Below, piece by piece: positions 1-9,352 of a DNA stretch of 64,000 nucleotides. The notes under the pieces are model-generated. The model had not been told where the DNA came from and did no database searches. It saw only the letters and a list, made by a program, of their open reading frames with translations. Numbering within the stretch: position 1 is the stretch's first letter; every line of letters starts with the position of its first letter. Position numbers and translations under genes: made by a program. The stretch lies in assembly GCF_039566955.1 (NCBI RefSeq), contig NZ_CP154796.1, positions 3,720,001 through 3,784,000 of the forward strand, written 5' to 3'. Source of the DNA: Micromonospora sp. DSM 45708 (GTDB lineage: Bacteria; Actinomycetota; Actinomycetes; Mycobacteriales; Micromonosporaceae).

Positions 1-1
1 G

Positions 2-1081
2 GCGTTCGAGCAGATCCAGCAGAACGCCGGCATGATCATCAACTCGTCCGAGGGCCCGGACATCATGGAGTACAACAAGGGCAACGCCACGGCCGGCCTG
101 CTGTCCTCCCAGGGCCTGCTGACCGACCTCAGCGGCGAGGCGGAGAAGCGCGGCTGGGCCGACAAGCTCAGCCCCAGCCTCCAGACCACCGCCCGCTACA
201 CCGACAAGGGCGTGATGGGGTCGGGCAACTGGTTCGGCGTGCCGAACTACGGCGAGTACGTCACGGTCTACTACAACAAGGACCTGTTCGACCGCAACGG
301 CGTCACGGTGCCCACCACCATGGCCGAGATGACCGCCGCGATGGACACCTTCGTCAGCAAGAAGATCACCCCGCTGGGCATGGCCGGCGCCGAGTACCCG
401 GCCGGGCAGCTCTTCTACCAGCTGGCCCTGTCGAAGGCCGACCGGACGTTCGTCGACAACTACCAGCTCTACAAGAACCCCGTCGACTTCACGGCCGGCC
501 CGCTGAGGTACGGCGCGGACACGTTCGCCGACTGGGTGCGGAAGGGCTACGTGGCCAAGGACTCGGCCAGCCTCAAGGCCGAGGACATGGGCACCGCGTT
601 CATCGCGGGCAAGACGCCGATGATCGTCTCGGGGAGCTGGTGGTACGGCCGCTTCAAGGCCGAGATGAAGGCCAACTGGGACACCTTCCTGTTCCCGGGC
701 AACAGCCTGAACGCCGGCTCGTCCGGCAACCTCTGGGTCGTCCCGACGAACAGCAAGGCCAAGAGCCTGGCGTACGACTTCATCGACATCACCCTGCGTC
801 CGGAGATCCAGGACCTGATCGGCAACAACGGTGGCGTCCCGGTGGCCGGCGACCCGGCCAGGATCAGCGACCCCAAGGACCGCAAGCTGATCGAGGACTT
901 CAACACGGTCAGCAAGCAGGACGGCCTGGCCTTCTACCCGGACTGGCCGGTGCCCGGCTACTACGACGTGCTGGTCGGCGGGTTCCAGGGCCTGATCAAC
1001 GGGTCCAAGTCCCCCGACCAGGTGCTCGACACGATCGCCAAGCCGTACGCCGACGGCGTCAAGGAGATCACCGGCAAGTGA
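2..1081 (+). CDS. Carbohydrate ABC transporter substrate-binding protein, 5' end missing
   Basis: The reading frame is open from base 2, so the gene begins before the window; 359 residues are visible and the signal peptide and lipobox are not. The protein reads as a family 1 extracellular solute-binding protein: VYYNKDLFDRNGV (about residue 90) and the IVSGSWW stretch (about residue 210) are typical of sugar-binding lipoproteins. It would capture an oligosaccharide outside the membrane and pass it to the two permeases that follow. The gap of 67 nt to the first permease and the glycosidases downstream place it at the head of a sugar uptake operon. No transporter ATPase is present in the visible part, so a shared MsiK-type ATPase encoded elsewhere is likely (inference). 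Confidence 0.93.
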   Translation, partial: AFEQIQQNAGMIINSSEGPDIMEYNKGNATAGLLSSQGLLTDLSGEAEKRGWADKLSPSLQTTARYTDKGVMGSGNWFGVPNYGEYVTVYYNKDLFDRNGVTVPTTMAEMTAAMDTFVSKKITPLGMAGAEYPAGQLFYQLALSKADRTFVDNYQLYKNPVDFTAGPLRYGADTFADWVRKGYVAKDSASLKAEDMGTAFIAGKTPMIVSGSWWYGRFKAEMKANWDTFLFPGNSLNAGSSGNLWVVPTNSKAKSLAYDFIDITLRPEIQDLIGNNGGVPVAGDPARISDPKDRKLIEDFNTVSKQDGLAFYPDWPVPGYYDVLVGGFQGLINGSKSPDQVLDTIAKPYADGVKEITGK

Positions 1082-1148
1082 CACGGCGAGCGGCGGGCGC
1101 GACCGGCTCGACCGGCGTGCCCGCCCGCCCCGCCGGGAAGGATCTTCC

Positions 1149-2120
1149 ATGGCAGTCCCCGACACCGTCGCCGCCGCGCCGTCCGCGGCGACCCCCGCCC
1201 CCGCTCCCCCGTCCCGGCGCCGACCGCGTGGCCGCGACGCGGCGTACTGGCTCTACCTGCTCCCCGGAGCGGCGCTGTTCCTCCTGGTCATCGGCGCGCC
1301 ACTGGTCGGCACCGGTTACCTGTCGCTGACCCGGTGGTCAGGTGTCGGCGACCCCACCTTCGTGGGGTTCGACAACTACCAGCGGTTGCTGCACGACGAG
1401 GTGTTCTGGGCGTCGTTCCGCAACACCGTGGCGATGATCGTCGCGATGGTGGTGGCGCCCACCCTGCTCGGGCTGCTGCTCGCCTCGGTGCTCTTCGACG
1501 TCATCGGGCGTCGGTTCAAGCCGCGTACGGCGGCGGCGTTGCGGGCCGCGTTCTACCTGCCGCAGGTGCTGCCCGTGGTGGTCGCCGGCATCGTCTGGGG
1601 CTGGATCCTGCGCCCCGACGGCGCGTTCAACAGCCTGCTCGACGCGGTCGGTCTCGGGGCGTTGCGCCACGACTGGCTGGGTGACCCGGACACCGCGCTG
1701 CCGGCGGTGATGGCGGTGATGATCTGGGTGCAGATCGGCTACCCGGTGGTCGTGTTCATGGCGGCGTTGCAGCGGGTCGACCCGGAGCTGTACGAGGCGG
1801 CCGAGGTCGACGGGGCGAACTGGCTGCACCGGTTCCGGGCGATCACGCTTCCGCAGATCCGGCCGGAGACCTTCGTGGTGGCGCTGACCTGCACCATCGC
1901 CGCGTTGAAGGTGTTCGGGCCGATCTTCGCGCTGACCCGGGGTGGCCCGGAGAACGCCACCAACGTGCCGTCCTACTTCGCGTACTACACGTTCTTCAAG
2001 AAGCTCCAGGTCGGCTACGGCTCCGCGATCTCCACGGTGCTCACGCTGATCATCGTCGTGGTGGCCGGGGTCTTCATCGGGATGCAGGCGCGCAGCGAGC
2101 GCCGGGACCGGGGGTTCTGA
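1149..2120 (+). CDS. Carbohydrate ABC transporter permease, MalF type
   Basis: A 323-residue inner-membrane protein with a Pro/Ala/Arg-rich cytoplasmic N-terminus (residues 1-30), a first membrane segment near residues 32-55, and the permease EAA loop at about residues 217-240 (YEAAEVDGANWLHRFRAITLP), the contact point for the transporter ATPase. Length and architecture match MalF-type sugar permeases without the large periplasmic insert. The ATG lies about 8 nt after a GGAAGGA-like ribosome site. It is separated by one nucleotide from the next permease, so the two are co-translated and should form the heterodimeric pore for the preceding binding protein. Confidence 0.95.
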   Translation: MAVPDTVAAAPSAATPAPAPPSRRRPRGRDAAYWLYLLPGAALFLLVIGAPLVGTGYLSLTRWSGVGDPTFVGFDNYQRLLHDEVFWASFRNTVAMIVAMVVAPTLLGLLLASVLFDVIGRRFKPRTAAALRAAFYLPQVLPVVVAGIVWGWILRPDGAFNSLLDAVGLGALRHDWLGDPDTALPAVMAVMIWVQIGYPVVVFMAALQRVDPELYEAAEVDGANWLHRFRAITLPQIRPETFVVALTCTIAALKVFGPIFALTRGGPENATNVPSYFAYYTFFKKLQVGYGSAISTVLTLIIVVVAGVFIGMQARSERRDRGF

Positions 2121-2121
2121 C

Positions 2122-3003
2122 ATGGCCGTCACGCTCACACCGGCGCCCACGCCGGTGCGCCGGCCGGTACGCGACCGGCACCACCGGGGCGTCAGCCGTT
2201 GGCTGGTGCTCGCCCTGGTCACCGTCGGCGCGCTGGTCATGCTGGTGCCGTTCGCGTTCATGCTGCTCAACGCGTTCAAGTCGCCAGGTGACTACTCGTC
2301 GGGCGGCCCGCTGAGCTGGCCGACGGAGTTCTACACCAGGGGCCTGCGGACGTACTGGTCCGAGGTGAACTTCCCGCTCAAGCTGTGGAACTCGGCGCTC
2401 ATCGCCGGGTCCGTGGCGGTGCTCGGCGTCGTCGTGTCGCTGCTCAACGCGTACGCCCTGGGTGTCGGCCGGGTCCGCGGCCGGCTGTGGATCGTCGGGT
2501 TGTTCCTGCTGGCCAACATGTTGCCGCAGGAGGCGTTGATCTACCCGCTGTACTACGTCGCCAAGGAGATCGGCCTCTACAACACCCGACTGTCGGTGAT
2601 CATCATCTTCACCGTCATCCAGAGCGCGTTCGGCACCTACCTGCTCGCCTCGGTGCTGGGCACGTTCCCGCGCTCGCTGCTGGAGGCCGCCGCGCTGGAC
2701 GGCGCCGGCAAGTGGACGGTGCTGTGGCGGGTGGTCTTCCCCAACCTGCGGCCGACCCTCGCCGTCCTGCTCATCTTCTTCTTCATCTGGACCTGGAACG
2801 AGTTCCTCATCCCGCTGGTCATGCTGATCGACAACCAGACCCAGACCATCCCGGTCGCGCTCGCGTCGTTGCAGGGCGACCGCCTGATGGACGCCCCGAC
2901 GACGAACGCCGGCGCGTTGATCAGCCTGGTGCCGGCCATCCTCTTCTTCCTCATCTTCCAGCGCACCCTGGCGCGCGGCATCACCGCAGGAGCAGAGAAG
3001 TGA
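2122..3003 (+). CDS. Carbohydrate ABC transporter permease, MalG type
   Basis: A 293-residue protein with six predicted membrane segments and the EAA loop at about residues 190-214 (LEAAALDGAGKWTVLWRVVFP), as in MalG-type partners of sugar importers. It starts one nucleotide after the MalF-type gene and its stop codon overlaps the GTG start of the alpha-xylosidase, which implies translational coupling of uptake with intracellular hydrolysis. Substrate specificity cannot be read from the permease; the enzymes downstream point to a xylose- or glucose-containing oligosaccharide. Confidence 0.95.
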   Translation: MAVTLTPAPTPVRRPVRDRHHRGVSRWLVLALVTVGALVMLVPFAFMLLNAFKSPGDYSSGGPLSWPTEFYTRGLRTYWSEVNFPLKLWNSALIAGSVAVLGVVVSLLNAYALGVGRVRGRLWIVGLFLLANMLPQEALIYPLYYVAKEIGLYNTRLSVIIIFTVIQSAFGTYLLASVLGTFPRSLLEAAALDGAGKWTVLWRVVFPNLRPTLAVLLIFFFIWTWNEFLIPLVMLIDNQTQTIPVALASLQGDRLMDAPTTNAGALISLVPAILFFLIFQRTLARGITAGAEK

Positions 3004-5240
3004 AGTTCACCGACGGATACTGGCAACTACGCCCGGGGGTCAGCGTGCTGCGCCCCGGCACTGTGGAGTCGGTCGAGCCGGACGACCGCGGCTTCACCGT
3101 CTTCGCGCCCGCCGGTCAGATCAACGGCCGGGGCGACACGCTCAACCGGCCCGTCGTCACGGTCCGCTTCTTCTCCCCCGCGCCCGGCGTGGTCGGGGTC
3201 ACCATCGGCCACCACAGCGGCGGGTTACCCCGCGAACCCCACTTCGGGTTGCACACCGACGACACGCACCCGGTCACCGTCGACATCACCGGCATCAGCG
3301 CGTCGCTGACCACCGGCGAGCTGACCGTGCGGGTCGCGCTGGTCGACGGCTGGCGGGTCGAGTTCCGGCACGGCGACCGGCTGGTCACGGCGTCCACCGC
3401 GCGCAGCGTCGGGATCGTCACCGACGGCGAGGGCCGCCGGTACGTGCACGAACGACTCGCGCTCGGCGTCGGCGAGACGGTGTACGGGTTGGGCGAACGG
3501 TTCGGCCCGTTCGTGAAGAACGGTCAGACGGTCGACGTCTGGAACGCCGACGGCGGCACCGCCAGCGAGCAGGCGTACAAGAACGTGCCGTTCTATCTCA
3601 GCAGCGCCGGCTACGGGGTGTTCGTGGACCACCCGGAGCACGTGTCGTTCGAGGTCGGCTCGGAGGTCGTCGCGCAGACCCAGTTCAGCGTCGAGGGTCA
3701 GTCGCTCACCTACCACGTCGTCGACGGGCCCACCCCGAAGGACGTGCTGCGCCGCTACACGGCGCTGACCGGCCGACCGGCCCGGGTGCCCGCCTGGTCG
3801 TACGGGCTGTGGCTGTCCACGTCGTTCACCACGTCGTACGACGAGAAGACGGTGACCGAGTTCGTCGACGGGATGGCCGAGCGGAACCTGCCGTTATCGG
3901 TGTTCCACTTCGACTGCTTCTGGATGCGCCAGTTCCACTGGGTCGACTTCGTCTGGGACCCGGCGACCTTCCCCGACCCGGAGGGCATGCTGCGCCGGCT
4001 GCACGAGCGGGGCCTGAAGGTGTGCGTGTGGATCAACCCGTACATCGCGCAGCGCTCGTACCTGTTCGAGGAGGGCCGCCGGGCCGGCTACCTGGTGCGC
4101 AACCCGGACGGCTCGGTGTGGCAGTGGGACAAGTGGCAGGCCGGCATGGCGCTCGTCGACTTCACCGACCCGGACGCGGTGGCCTGGTTCACCGGCAAGC
4201 TCAAGGCGCTGCTGGACATGGGCGTCGACTGCTTCAAGACCGACTTCGGTGAGCGCATCCCGACCGACGTGGTGTGGCACGACGGGTCGGACCCGCAACG
4301 GATGCACAACTACTACTCGTACCTCTACAACAAGGCGGTCTTCGAGCTGCTGGAGACCGAGCGTGGCGAGGGCGAGGCGGTGCTGTTCGCCCGCTCGGCC
4401 ACCGCCGGCGGCCAGCAGTTCCCGGTGCACTGGGGCGGCGACTGCGAGTCGACGTTCGTCGCGATGGCCGAGTCGCTACGCGGCGGGCTGTCCCTGGCCT
4501 CGTCCGGCTTCGGCTACTGGAGTCACGACATCGGCGGCTTCGAGGGCACCCCCGACCCGGCGGTGTTCAAACGGTGGATCGCGTTCGGCCTGCTCTCCTC
4601 GCACTCGCGGCTGCACGGCTCCGGCTCGTACCGGGTGCCGTGGGCGTACGACGAGGAGGCCGTGGACGTGTTGCGCCACTTCACCCGGCTCAAGCTCCGT
4701 CTCATGCCGTACCTGGCGGCGACCGCCGAGGAGGCGCACCGCGACGGCATCCCGATGATGCGTCCGATGATCGTGGAGTTCCCGGACGACCCGGCCGCGG
4801 CACACCTCGACCGGCAGTACATGCTCGGCCCGGACGTGCTGGTGGCGCCGGTGCTCAGCGCCGACGGGCAGGTCACCTTCTACGTGCCCGCCGGCACGTG
4901 GACCCACCTGGTCACCGGCGCGCAGCTCACCGGCCCGGCGTGGGTGACCGAGAAGCACGAGTACGACAGCCTGCCGGTGCTCGCCCGGCCGGGTGCGGTC
5001 ATCGGGTTCGGCGCGCGCGCCGACCGGCCCGACTACGACTGGGCCGACGGGGTGGAGCTGCGGCTCTACGCCCCGGCGGAGGGGCAACGGCAGCGGGTAC
5101 GGATCCCGGCGCCCGGCGCGGGGCCGGGCGCGGAGTTCGAGGTGGGCTTCCGCGACGGGGTGGCCACCGCCGAACTGGTGGCGGGCGAGTCGTCGGCGTA
5201 CCACTGCGTGGTGGCCGGCACGGAGAGGGCGGGACGATGA
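3000..5240 (+). CDS. yicI: Alpha-xylosidase, glycoside hydrolase family 31 (YicI-like)
   Basis: 746 residues, the usual size of YicI-type GH31 enzymes, which release alpha-linked xylose from xyloglucan fragments. The nucleophile Asp lies in KTDFGERIP (about residue 414) and the acid/base Asp in HWGGDCEST (about residue 480), at the spacing known for YicI. No signal peptide, so it acts in the cytoplasm on imported oligosaccharides. I chose the GTG at 3000, which overlaps the permease stop; the frame stays open further upstream, but that part is the antisense-of-sense shadow of the permease gene. Two TTA codons (3225-3227 and 3894-3896) are unusual in this GC-rich gene and suggest bldA-type dependence. 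It overlaps the beta-glucosidase by ATGA. Confidence 0.93.
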   Translation: MKFTDGYWQLRPGVSVLRPGTVESVEPDDRGFTVFAPAGQINGRGDTLNRPVVTVRFFSPAPGVVGVTIGHHSGGLPREPHFGLHTDDTHPVTVDITGISASLTTGELTVRVALVDGWRVEFRHGDRLVTASTARSVGIVTDGEGRRYVHERLALGVGETVYGLGERFGPFVKNGQTVDVWNADGGTASEQAYKNVPFYLSSAGYGVFVDHPEHVSFEVGSEVVAQTQFSVEGQSLTYHVVDGPTPKDVLRRYTALTGRPARVPAWSYGLWLSTSFTTSYDEKTVTEFVDGMAERNLPLSVFHFDCFWMRQFHWVDFVWDPATFPDPEGMLRRLHERGLKVCVWINPYIAQRSYLFEEGRRAGYLVRNPDGSVWQWDKWQAGMALVDFTDPDAVAWFTGKLKALLDMGVDCFKTDFGERIPTDVVWHDGSDPQRMHNYYSYLYNKAVFELLETERGEGEAVLFARSATAGGQQFPVHWGGDCESTFVAMAESLRGGLSLASSGFGYWSHDIGGFEGTPDPAVFKRWIAFGLLSSHSRLHGSGSYRVPWAYDEEAVDVLRHFTRLKLRLMPYLAATAEEAHRDGIPMMRPMIVEFPDDPAAAHLDRQYMLGPDVLVAPVLSADGQVTFYVPAGTWTHLVTGAQLTGPAWVTEKHEYDSLPVLARPGAVIGFGARADRPDYDWADGVELRLYAPAEGQRQRVRIPAPGAGPGAEFEVGFRDGVATAELVAGESSAYHCVVAGTERAGR

Positions 5241-6637
5241 CGGCACGGAACTTCCCGGAGAGCTTCGTCTGGGGTTCGGCGACGGCGGCGTACCAGATCG
5301 AGGGCGCGGCCACCGAGGACGGTCGCGGTCCGTCCATCTGGGACACCTACAGCCACACCCCCGGGCGTACGCTGGGCGGCGACACCGGTGACGTGGCCGC
5401 CGACCACTACCACCGCTGGCCGCAGGACCTCGACCACGTCGCCGAGCTGGGGCTGGGCGCGTACCGTTTCTCGATCTCCTGGCCCCGGGTGCAGCCGGGC
5501 GGTTCCGGGCGGTTCAACCAGGCCGGCCTGGACTTCTACGCACGGCTGGTCGACGGCCTGCTGGAGCGCGGCGTGCGACCGGTCGCGACCATGTACCACT
5601 GGGACCTGCCGCAGGAGCTGGAGGACGCCGGTGGGTGGCCGGCGCGGGAGACGGCGCTGCGCTTCCAGGACTACGCGTCGGGGATCGTCACGGCGCTCGG
5701 CGACCGGGTGCACACCTGGACCACGCTCAACGAGCCGTGGTGCTCGGCGTACCTGGGTTACGGCTCCGGCGTTCACGCGCCCGGCCGGACCGAACCGGCC
5801 GCCGCGTTGGCGGCGGTGCACCACCTGAACCTGGCGCACGGCCTGGCCGGGCGGGTGGTCCGGGAGCTGACGCCGAGCGCCGAGCTGTCGGTGACGTTGA
5901 ACCTGCACGTCGTCCGGGGGGCGTCCGACTCGGCCGCCGACTCCGACGCGGTCCGGCGGATCGACGCGTTGGCGAACCGGGCGTTCCTCGGCCCGATGCT
6001 GGACGGGGCGTACCCGGCCGACCTGGTGACCGACACCGCCGCCGTCACCGACTGGTCGTTCGTGCGCCCGGGTGACGAGAAGCTGATCGCGGTGCCGCTG
6101 GACGTGCTCGGGGTCAACTACTACTCCAGCACCCTGGTCCGCGCCTGGGACGGGCAATCGGCACGCTCCGCCGCCGACGGGCACGGCGCCTCGACCCACT
6201 CGCCGTGGGTGGGCGCCGACGACGTCGACTTCCTGCCGCAGCCCGGTCCGCACACGGCGATGGGATGGAACATCGACCCACCGGCCCTGACCGAACTGCT
6301 GCTGCGGCTGCGGCGCGAGTACCCCGGCCAGCCGTTGATGATCACCGAGAACGGCGCGGCGTTCGACGACGTCGTCTCGGCCGGCGGACGGGTGCACGAC
6401 GACCGGCGGATCGACTACCTGCGCCGGCACATCGGCGCGGTCGCCGACGCCCGCGGGCGGGGCGCCGACGTCCGGGGCTACTTCGTCTGGTCGCTGCTCG
6501 ACAACTTCGAGTGGGGCTACGGCTACGACCGCCGCTTCGGCATCATCCGCGTCGACTACGACACCCAGGAGCGCACCTGGAAGGACAGCGCCCACTGGTA
6601 CCGCCGCCTGGCCGCCACCGGCCGACTGGACGGCTAG
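5237..6637 (+). CDS. Beta-glucosidase, glycoside hydrolase family 1
   Basis: 466 residues, typical for GH1. The acid/base Glu sits in TLNEPWC (about residue 166) and the nucleophile Glu in ITENGAAF (about residue 369); the N-terminal [19 protein letters not shown] signature is also intact. No signal peptide. It would hydrolyse cellobiose-like or other beta-glucosides after import. The ATG overlaps the stop of the alpha-xylosidase, so the two hydrolases are coupled; together they could strip xyloglucan-type oligosaccharides from both the alpha-xylosyl and beta-glucosyl side (inference). Confidence 0.95.
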   Translation: MTARNFPESFVWGSATAAYQIEGAATEDGRGPSIWDTYSHTPGRTLGGDTGDVAADHYHRWPQDLDHVAELGLGAYRFSISWPRVQPGGSGRFNQAGLDFYARLVDGLLERGVRPVATMYHWDLPQELEDAGGWPARETALRFQDYASGIVTALGDRVHTWTTLNEPWCSAYLGYGSGVHAPGRTEPAAALAAVHHLNLAHGLAGRVVRELTPSAELSVTLNLHVVRGASDSAADSDAVRRIDALANRAFLGPMLDGAYPADLVTDTAAVTDWSFVRPGDEKLIAVPLDVLGVNYYSSTLVRAWDGQSARSAADGHGASTHSPWVGADDVDFLPQPGPHTAMGWNIDPPALTELLLRLRREYPGQPLMITENGAAFDDVVSAGGRVHDDRRIDYLRRHIGAVADARGRGADVRGYFVWSLLDNFEWGYGYDRRFGIIRVDYDTQERTWKDSAHWYRRLAATGRLDG

Positions 6638-6777
6638 GTCGGGTGTTGCCGAGCCTCGCGAGCCGTGCTTAACTGCCCTGCGTCCACGGCCGCTCACGGT
6701 TCGTGGCGCATCGGATGCTGAGGCGGGGGCGATCGACCATGTTCGGCGCGAACCGGCCGTGACGTCGGAGGCTGAGA

Positions 6778-7815
6778 TTGTCTGAGCCTGGTGTCTACAC
6801 CGTCATCGACATCGGTGGAACGTCGCTGCGCATCGGCCGCTACGAGACAGCCACCGGGCGGCTCACCGCGGTGGACCGCTTCCCCACCGACGGCCTCGCC
6901 GTGCATCCCGACCACACCGCCGTACCGCTACAGCACCGCGTGTCGCGGCAGTTGGTCGACCGGGCGCGGCAGGCGGTACGCGAGCACGGGAGCTGCGCCG
7001 TCGGGATCGCGTTCGCGGGGCCGGTGACCACGGACGGGTGGGCGACGGCCGCCCCCACCATCTGGGGCGGGGGCGGGCCCCCGGTGCCCGTGCGCGCGTT
7101 GGTCGAGGAACAACTCCGCCTGCCCGTCGTCGTGGTCAACGACATCACCGCCGCGCTGTGGCGCTACGCCGAACCGTCGGCCGGCCAGGTGCCGTTCTGC
7201 CTGCTGACCGTCAGCTCGGGCATCGGCGGCAAGGTCTACTGGAACGGCGAGGTGCTTCTCGACGCGCGGGGCCACGGCGGCGAGCTGGGCCACTGGAGGT
7301 GCGACCTGTCCCCGCAGGCGCCGTTGTGCGACTGCGGCGGCCGAGGCCACCTGGGCGCCCTGGCTTCCGGCCGGGCCATGCAACGGATCGCGCGGCGTAC
7401 CGCGCGGGAGGACCCGGCGGGCTTCGCCGCCTCCGCCCTCTCCGGCCCGGCCGGCAGCGCCGACGGCATCACCACCTACCACCTCGTGGAGGCCGTCCAT
7501 GCCGACGACGCGTTCGCCACGGACATCCTGCGCGGGGGCCTGCGTCACCTCGCCCGCGCTGTCACGTCCGTGTTCACCTCGATCGGCGTCACCCGGTACA
7601 TCGTGATCGGCGGTTTCGCGCTCGCCGTCGGCGAGCGGTACGCCGACATGCTCACCGCCTGTCTTGTCGAACAGGGCTGCTTCGGTCTCGACACCACGCA
7701 GATCCGGCAGATGGTCTCCCTGGGCGCGGCGGACGACGACCACGGGTTGCTCGGCATCGGGCGTCTGCTGGCCACCCGGCTGCCCGCCACATCGCTCGCG
7801 GAGAGCGCCCGATGA
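6778..7815 (+). CDS. ROK-family sugar kinase or regulator-like kinase
   Basis: 345 residues with the ROK phosphate-binding start IDIGGTSLRIGRY (residues 9-21), the ELGHW motif (about residue 168) and the zinc-binding CDCGGRGHLG (about residue 183). There is no N-terminal HTH, so this is an enzyme rather than a ROK repressor. The start is TTG at 6778, set by GGAGG at 6767-6771. It begins 140 nt after the beta-glucosidase and is followed closely by an RmlD-like reductase and a NUDIX hydrolase. ROK kinases phosphorylate glucose, mannose or ManNAc, and the EEV 7-kinase AcbM of the acarbose pathway also belongs to ROK, so a role on a cyclitol is possible but unproven. Confidence 0.85.
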   Translation: MSEPGVYTVIDIGGTSLRIGRYETATGRLTAVDRFPTDGLAVHPDHTAVPLQHRVSRQLVDRARQAVREHGSCAVGIAFAGPVTTDGWATAAPTIWGGGGPPVPVRALVEEQLRLPVVVVNDITAALWRYAEPSAGQVPFCLLTVSSGIGGKVYWNGEVLLDARGHGGELGHWRCDLSPQAPLCDCGGRGHLGALASGRAMQRIARRTAREDPAGFAASALSGPAGSADGITTYHLVEAVHADDAFATDILRGGLRHLARAVTSVFTSIGVTRYIVIGGFALAVGERYADMLTACLVEQGCFGLDTTQIRQMVSLGAADDDHGLLGIGRLLATRLPATSLAESAR

Positions 7816-7852
7816 CGTCGCGGGCGCGTCCGGCGCGGGGACGGAGCCACCG

Positions 7853-8728
7853 ATGCGTACGCTGATCGTCGGAAGCGGCTTCGTCGGGCGGGCCATCGCC
7901 GACCACCTCGCCGGGAGCGGCCATCCGGTGGTCCTGTCCTCGCGCAGCCCGGCGCCCGGCACGCACCCGTGGCGGCCCCTCGACGTCACCGACCCCGGTG
8001 CCTGCCGAGCCCTGGTCGATGCGGTGCAGCCCGAGGCGGTCGTCGCGGTGCACGGTCCGTCGGATGTCACCTGGTGTGAGAACAACTCCGAGCAGGCCGC
8101 GCGCGAGCACGTCGCGGCGGCGAGGAATCTCGTGGCCGCGGCACCGGACCGACGGTTGCTGCTGATCTCGACCGACAACGTGTTCGACGGCCGCACCGAG
8201 AGCTTCGACGAACACGCCGTCCCGCGCCCGGCCAACGCGTACGGTCGGGCCAAGCTGCTGGCGGAGCGGCACATCCTCCAGGCCGCCGGGGCCACGGTGC
8301 TGCGGGTGAGCCTGGTCTACGGCTGGGACGAGCACCGGCCCGGCCAGTGGCAGAACTTCTTCGCCTCCTGTGTCCGGCGGCTGAGATCCGGCTCCCCGGT
8401 GGAGGCGCCGGCCGACCAGTGGACGACACCGGTGCTGGCCCAGGACGTGGCCAGGGTGGCCGAGGTGGTGTTGTCCGGCGGCCCGCACCGGCTGCTCCAT
8501 CTCGGCGGGCCGGACCGGGTGTCGCGGTCGGACTGGGCCAGGCAGATCGCGGCGAGTCTCGGCACGGCCACGGACCAGGTCGTCGCGGTGCCCTCCGCCG
8601 GCACCCGGTACGCCTGCCGACCCACCAACTCGTGCCTGACGAGCGTCCTGCTCGATCAGGTCGACCCGAGCCTGCGCATCCGTGGCGTGGCGGCGGGCCT
8701 GCGCGAACTCATCGGAAGTGGCACATGA
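7853..8728 (+). CDS. NAD(P)-dependent sugar reductase, RmlD-like short-chain dehydrogenase
   Basis: 291 residues with an N-terminal Rossmann motif (VGSGFVGRAIA, residues 6-16), STDNVFDG, and the catalytic YGRAK (about residue 130), the pattern of dTDP-4-dehydrorhamnose reductase and related epimerase/reductases. The ATG at 7853 follows GGGACGGAG. It lies 37 nt after the ROK kinase and overlaps the NUDIX gene by ATGA, so the three form one transcript. No rmlA, rmlB or rmlC accompanies it, so a dTDP-rhamnose role is not supported by context; a relative sits at 35095-35943. Confidence 0.8.
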   Translation: MRTLIVGSGFVGRAIADHLAGSGHPVVLSSRSPAPGTHPWRPLDVTDPGACRALVDAVQPEAVVAVHGPSDVTWCENNSEQAAREHVAAARNLVAAAPDRRLLLISTDNVFDGRTESFDEHAVPRPANAYGRAKLLAERHILQAAGATVLRVSLVYGWDEHRPGQWQNFFASCVRRLRSGSPVEAPADQWTTPVLAQDVARVAEVVLSGGPHRLLHLGGPDRVSRSDWARQIAASLGTATDQVVAVPSAGTRYACRPTNSCLTSVLLDQVDPSLRIRGVAAGLRELIGSGT

Positions 8729-9327
8729 CCGGACCGACCGTGCACACCTTGGCCTCGCGTCAGGTGTACGCCAACCAGTGGATGACCGTCCGCGAGGACG
8801 ACGTCCGGCACGCCGATGGCGGCAGGGGCCGCTACGGGGTGGTCGACAAGCCCGACTTCGCCCTCATCGTGCCCCGCGACGAAGGCCGCCTGCACCTGGT
8901 CGAGCAGTACCGCTATCCGGTCGGCGGGCGGTACTGGGAATTTCCCCAGGGGTCCTGGCCGACCCGCGACCACGACCCGACCCCGCCGGTCGACCTCGCG
9001 CGCAACGAGCTGCGCGAGGAGACCGGGATGCAGGCCGAGCAGATGACCTACCTGGGCCGGGTGCACGTCGCGTACGGCTACGCCAACCAGGGCTGTCACG
9101 TCTTCCTGGCGGAGCGGCTGCGACTCGGTCGCCCGCAGCGGGAGTCCACCGAGTCGGACATGCGTCAGCGCTGGGTGGACACCGGCGAGTTCCACCAGAT
9201 GGTGCGTTCGGGGCTGGTCACCGACGCGGCCACGTTGGCCGCGGTGACGCTGGTGGCGTTGTGGGACGACGGCGCCCTCCGGCCCGGCCCGTCGGCCCCG
9301 GGCGACGAGGGCGGGCAATGCCCGTAG
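8725..9327 (+). CDS. NUDIX hydrolase, nucleotide-sugar pyrophosphatase type
   Basis: 200 residues with a NUDIX helix ending LARNELREETGM (about residues 91-102) preceded by YWEFPQGSW, the layout of ADP-sugar and related diphosphatases. The box is not perfect: the region between the conserved Gly and the REL part is extended and rich in Pro and Asp. It would cleave a nucleoside diphosphate linked to a sugar in the cytoplasm. Coupled to the upstream reductase by a 4-nt overlap. It ends 25 nt before the 3' end of the convergent LacI gene. Confidence 0.87.
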   Translation: MTGPTVHTLASRQVYANQWMTVREDDVRHADGGRGRYGVVDKPDFALIVPRDEGRLHLVEQYRYPVGGRYWEFPQGSWPTRDHDPTPPVDLARNELREETGMQAEQMTYLGRVHVAYGYANQGCHVFLAERLRLGRPQRESTESDMRQRWVDTGEFHQMVRSGLVTDAATLAAVTLVALWDDGALRPGPSAPGDEGGQCP

Positions 9328-9352
9328 TCCACGACGGGTCCGTGCCCGCCGG

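Noticed and set aside
2385..2999. N-terminal extension of the alpha-xylosidase reading frame
   Set aside because: The open frame lies over the MalG-type permease gene; the Arg/Ala/Gly-rich translation is a shadow of it. The GTG at 3000 fits the family start.
5066..6697. 543-residue minus-strand ORF opposite the GH1 gene
   Set aside because: Low-complexity Arg/Val/Gly sequence without domains; the plus-strand GH1 protein has all catalytic motifs.
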